Source: Euonymus europaeus | Lineage: Eukaryota; Streptophyta; Magnoliopsida; Celastrales; Celastraceae | Assembly (NCBI GenBank): GCA_963580455.1 | Contig: OY756968.1 | Coordinates: 25,017,996-25,081,995 of the forward strand | Direction: 5' to 3' | DNA length: 64,000 bases | Notes under the pieces: generated by a model | Database searches by the model: none | Seen by the model: only the letters and a program-made list of their open reading frames with translations | What the model was told of the DNA's origin: nothing | Part shown: piece by piece, positions 61,854 to 64,000 of the stretch | Layout of the letters: each line of letters starts with the position of its first letter | Position numbering within the stretch: position 1 is the first letter of the stretch | Made by a program: the position numbers and the translations under genes

Positions 61854-63967
61854 CAAGATGTACAATCCTGGGTTTTCGGATTTTGATTTCAGAAATCGTG
61901 GCTACTAGGTCTCGTTTCACCTAGTTAGCCGTGAAATGTGGTTTCTTTACGTAAACGGTTTTATGAATATCCGTTGACTCCGAGTTCTGAATTCGGTGAT
62001 TTTTTGCTTGATTTCACAATAATTTTCGAGCTCTACGATCCTGGTGTTTCGGATTTTGATTTCAGAACTCGTGGCTAGTTGGTCTCGTTTAACCTAGTTA
62101 GCCGCGAAATGTGATTTCTTTACGTAAACGGTTTTATGAATATCCGTTGAATCCGAGTTCTGAACTCGGTGATTTTTAGCTTGATTTTACACTAATTTTC
62201 GAGCTCTACAATCCTGGGTTTTCGGATTTCGATTTCAGAACTCGTGGCTAGTAGGTCTCGTTTCACCTAGTGAGCCGCGAAATGTGGTTTCTTTACGTAA
62301 ACGGTTTTATGAATATCCGTTGACTCCGAGTTCTGAATTCGGTGATTTTTAGCTTGATTTCACACTACTTTTCGAGCTGTACAATCCTGGTATTTCGGAT
62401 TTCGATTTCAGAACTCGTGGCTAGTAGGTCTCGTTTCACCTAGTTAGCCGCGAAATGTGGTTTCTTTACGTAAACGGTTTTATGAATATCCGTTGACTCC
62501 GAGTTCTGAATTCGGTGATTTTTAGCTTGATTTCACACTACTTTTTGAGCTCTACAATCCTGGCGTTTCGGATTTTGATTTCAGAACTCGTGGCTACTAG
62601 GTCTCGTTTCACCTAGTTAGCCGCGAAATGTGGTTTCTTTACGTATACGGTTTTATGAATATCCGTTGACTCCGAGTTCTGAATTCGGTGATTTTTAGCT
62701 TGATTTCACACTACTTTTCGAGCTGTACAATCCTGGGTTTTCGGATTTTGATTTCAGAACTCGTGGCTAGTAGGTCTCGTTTCACCTAGTTAGCCGCGAA
62801 ATGTGGTTTCTTTACGTAAACGGTTTTATGAATATCTGTTGACTCCGAGTTCTGAACTCGGTGATTTTTAGCTTGATTTTACACTACTTTTCGAGCTCTA
62901 AAATCCTGGGTTTTCGGATTTCGATTTCAGAACTCGTGGCTAGTAGGTCTCGTTTCACCTAGTTAGCCGCGAAATGTGGTTTCTTTACGTAAACGATTTT
63001 ATGAATATCCGTTGACTCCGAGTTCTGAACTCGGTGATTTTTAGCTTGATTTTACACTACTTTTCGAGCTCTACAATCCTGGGTTTTCGGATTTTGATTT
63101 CAGAACTCGTGGCTAGTAGGTCTCGTTTCACCTAGTTAGCCGCGAAATGTGGTTTCTTTACGTAAACGGTTTTATGAATATCCTTTGACTCCGAGTTCTG
63201 AATTCGGTGATTTTTAGCTTGATTTCACACTACTTTTCGAGCTGTACAATCCTGGGATTTCGGATTTCGATTTCAGAACTCGTGGATAGTAGGTCTCGAT
63301 TCATCTATTTAGCCGCGAAATGTGGTTTCTTTACGTAAACGGTTTTATGAATATCCGTTGACTCCGAGTTCTGAATTCGGTGATTTTTAGCTTGATTACA
63401 CACTACTTTTCGAGCTCTACAATCCTGGCATTTTGGATTTTGATTTCAGAACTCGTGGCTAGTAGGTCTATTTTTACCTAGTTAGCCGCAAAATGTGGTT
63501 TCTTTACATAAACGGTTTTATGAATATCCGTTGACTCCGAGTTCCGAATTCGGTGATTTTTAGCTTGATTACACACTACTTTTCGAGCTCTACAATCCTG
63601 GCGTTTTGGATTTTGATTTTAGAACTTGTGGCTAGGTGGTCTCGTTTCACCAATTTAGCCGCGAAATGTGTTTTCTTTACGTAAACGGTTTTATGAATAT
63701 CCTTTGACTCCGAGTTCTGAATTCGGTGATTTTTAGCTTGATTTCACACTACTTTTTGAGGTCTACAATCCTGGCATTTCGGATTTGGATTTCAGAACAC
63801 GTGGCTAGTAGGTCTCGATTCACCTATTTAGCCGCGAAATTTGGTTTCTTTACGTAAACGGTTTTATGAATATCCGTTGACTCCGAGTTCTGAATTCGGT
63901 GATTTTTGGCTTGATTTCACACTACTTTTCGAGCTCTACAATCCTGGCATTTCGGATTTTGATTTCA
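61373..63967. repeat. Right-end block echoing 41.5-43.9 kb
   Basis: B-C-D-E-F-G starts at 61373; G carries ctagtgagccgcg as at 46355. Then follow near-consensus monomers, a ctctaaaatcctggg monomer, gatagtaggtctcgattcat (63285, matching 43221), an A monomer with gtctatttttacc, a tagaacttgtggctaggtgg monomer, and H and I types. The offset to the upstream block is 115 monomers at B and 116 at gatagtagg, after allowing for four lost bases. So one monomer was gained between the two markers. Confidence 0.8.
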
Positions 63968-64000
63968 GAACTCGCAGATAGTAGGTCTCGATTCACCTAT
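63968..64000. repeat. Partial monomer at right edge
   Basis: The first 33 bases of an I-type monomer (gaactcgcagatagtagg, then gattcacctat). It has a private change, gcagatag for gcggatag. The array continues beyond the window. Confidence 0.9.

Larger units (their letters stand above)
1..64000. repeat. 173-bp tandem satellite array filling the window
   Basis: The same 173-bp unit repeats head to tail from the first base to the last. Landmarks such as gaactcgtggctag, cggttttatgaatatc and cgagctctacaatcc recur every 173 bp. There are 370 complete units between 21 and 63,967. Seven small indels (+1, -17, -43 and four of -1) account exactly for the difference between 370 x 173 and the measured span. 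All units are in the same orientation, with no insertion of unrelated DNA. Array scale and nucleosome-sized units are known hallmarks of centromeric or pericentromeric heterochromatin in plants and animals; that assignment is inference. No gene lies anywhere here: the consensus has stops in all three forward frames (for example TAG at monomer 12-14, TAG at 31-33, TAG at 35-37) and in all reverse frames. I do not recognise the satellite family. Confidence 0.98.

Noticed and set aside
1..64000. CENP-B box
   Set aside because: The best approximation is ttcgttgactccgag in monomers with tattcgttgac. It lacks the required A and has CGAG for CGGG, and the majority form starts tccg. I found no match to the nine essential bases on either strand.
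1..64000. CRISPR array
   Set aside because: Repeats are 173 bp with no unique spacers between them; the variable sites are scattered single bases.
1..64000. Telomeric repeats or an array-end boundary
   Set aside because: No run of TTTAGGG, TTAGGG or TTAGG units is present, and both window edges fall inside monomers.
1..64000. Recognition as a named satellite (for example Arabidopsis 178-bp, human alpha satellite, Rhynchospora Tyba)
   Set aside because: The unit length is in the same range as these, but I could not match the sequence to any family from memory. A database search of the consensus would decide.
1..64000. Assembly artefact as an explanation for the whole repeat pattern
   Set aside because: Monomers carry many class-specific and private variants in consistent nested order, which a simple assembly loop would not create. 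The almost identical 4.25-kb pair still deserves a read-level check.

Overview
This 64 kb window is one uninterrupted tandem satellite array. Every base belongs to a head-to-tail repeat with a 173-bp monomer. I count 370 complete monomers between position 21 and position 63,967, plus a 20-base fragment at the left edge and a 33-base fragment at the right edge. Monomer position 1 is taken here as the g of gaactcgtgg. All monomers have the same orientation. I see no gene, RNA gene, transposon, CRISPR array, unrelated spacer or array end. The consensus has stop codons in all six frames, and 173 is not a multiple of 3, so it is not coding.

The host is a eukaryote. A nucleosome-scale monomer in a long, homogeneous array with higher-order repeats is the usual design of centromeric or pericentromeric (less often subtelomeric) satellite DNA in plants and animals. 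I do not recognise the family and cannot name the host or prove centromere function. The consensus is about 42% G+C and has about 1.9 times more T than A on the given strand. It carries 12 CpG per monomer, about 1.6 times expectation.

Layout. (1) Left domain, 1-23,835: monomers mostly of the type cctagttagccgcg. It holds a large tandem segmental duplication (3,075-8,690 and 9,995-16,302) and several 3-, 8- and 10-monomer local duplications. It also has the only sizeable indels of the window: a 156-bp monomer at 22,166 and a 130-bp monomer at 22,495. (2) Transition, 23,836-25,738: new diagnostic variants appear. (3) Right domain, 25,739-64,000: named monomer types (A to I below) recur in order. 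A six-monomer cassette B-C-D-E-F-G is reused again and again, giving irregular higher-order repeats of 4, 8, 12, 13, 19, 23, 25 and 30 monomers between successive B monomers. The clearest regular ones are 12-monomer (2,076 bp) units from 25,739 and 8-monomer (1,383 bp) units from 54,111. A segment of about 4.25 kb is duplicated almost perfectly with an offset of 4,669 bp (52,937-57,184 and 57,606-61,853). The last 2.6 kb resembles a block about 20 kb upstream.

The pieces are related by recombination between repeats, not by function. Every duplication offset I measured is a whole number of monomers after correcting for seven small indels (+1, -17, -43 and four times -1), which together account exactly for the total length. 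Chimeric monomers mark crossover or gene-conversion points. Each monomer also carries short inverted repeats that could form hairpins, a recurrent property of centromeric satellites. No previously undescribed gene system is present; the interest lies in the array's evolution and internal symmetry.
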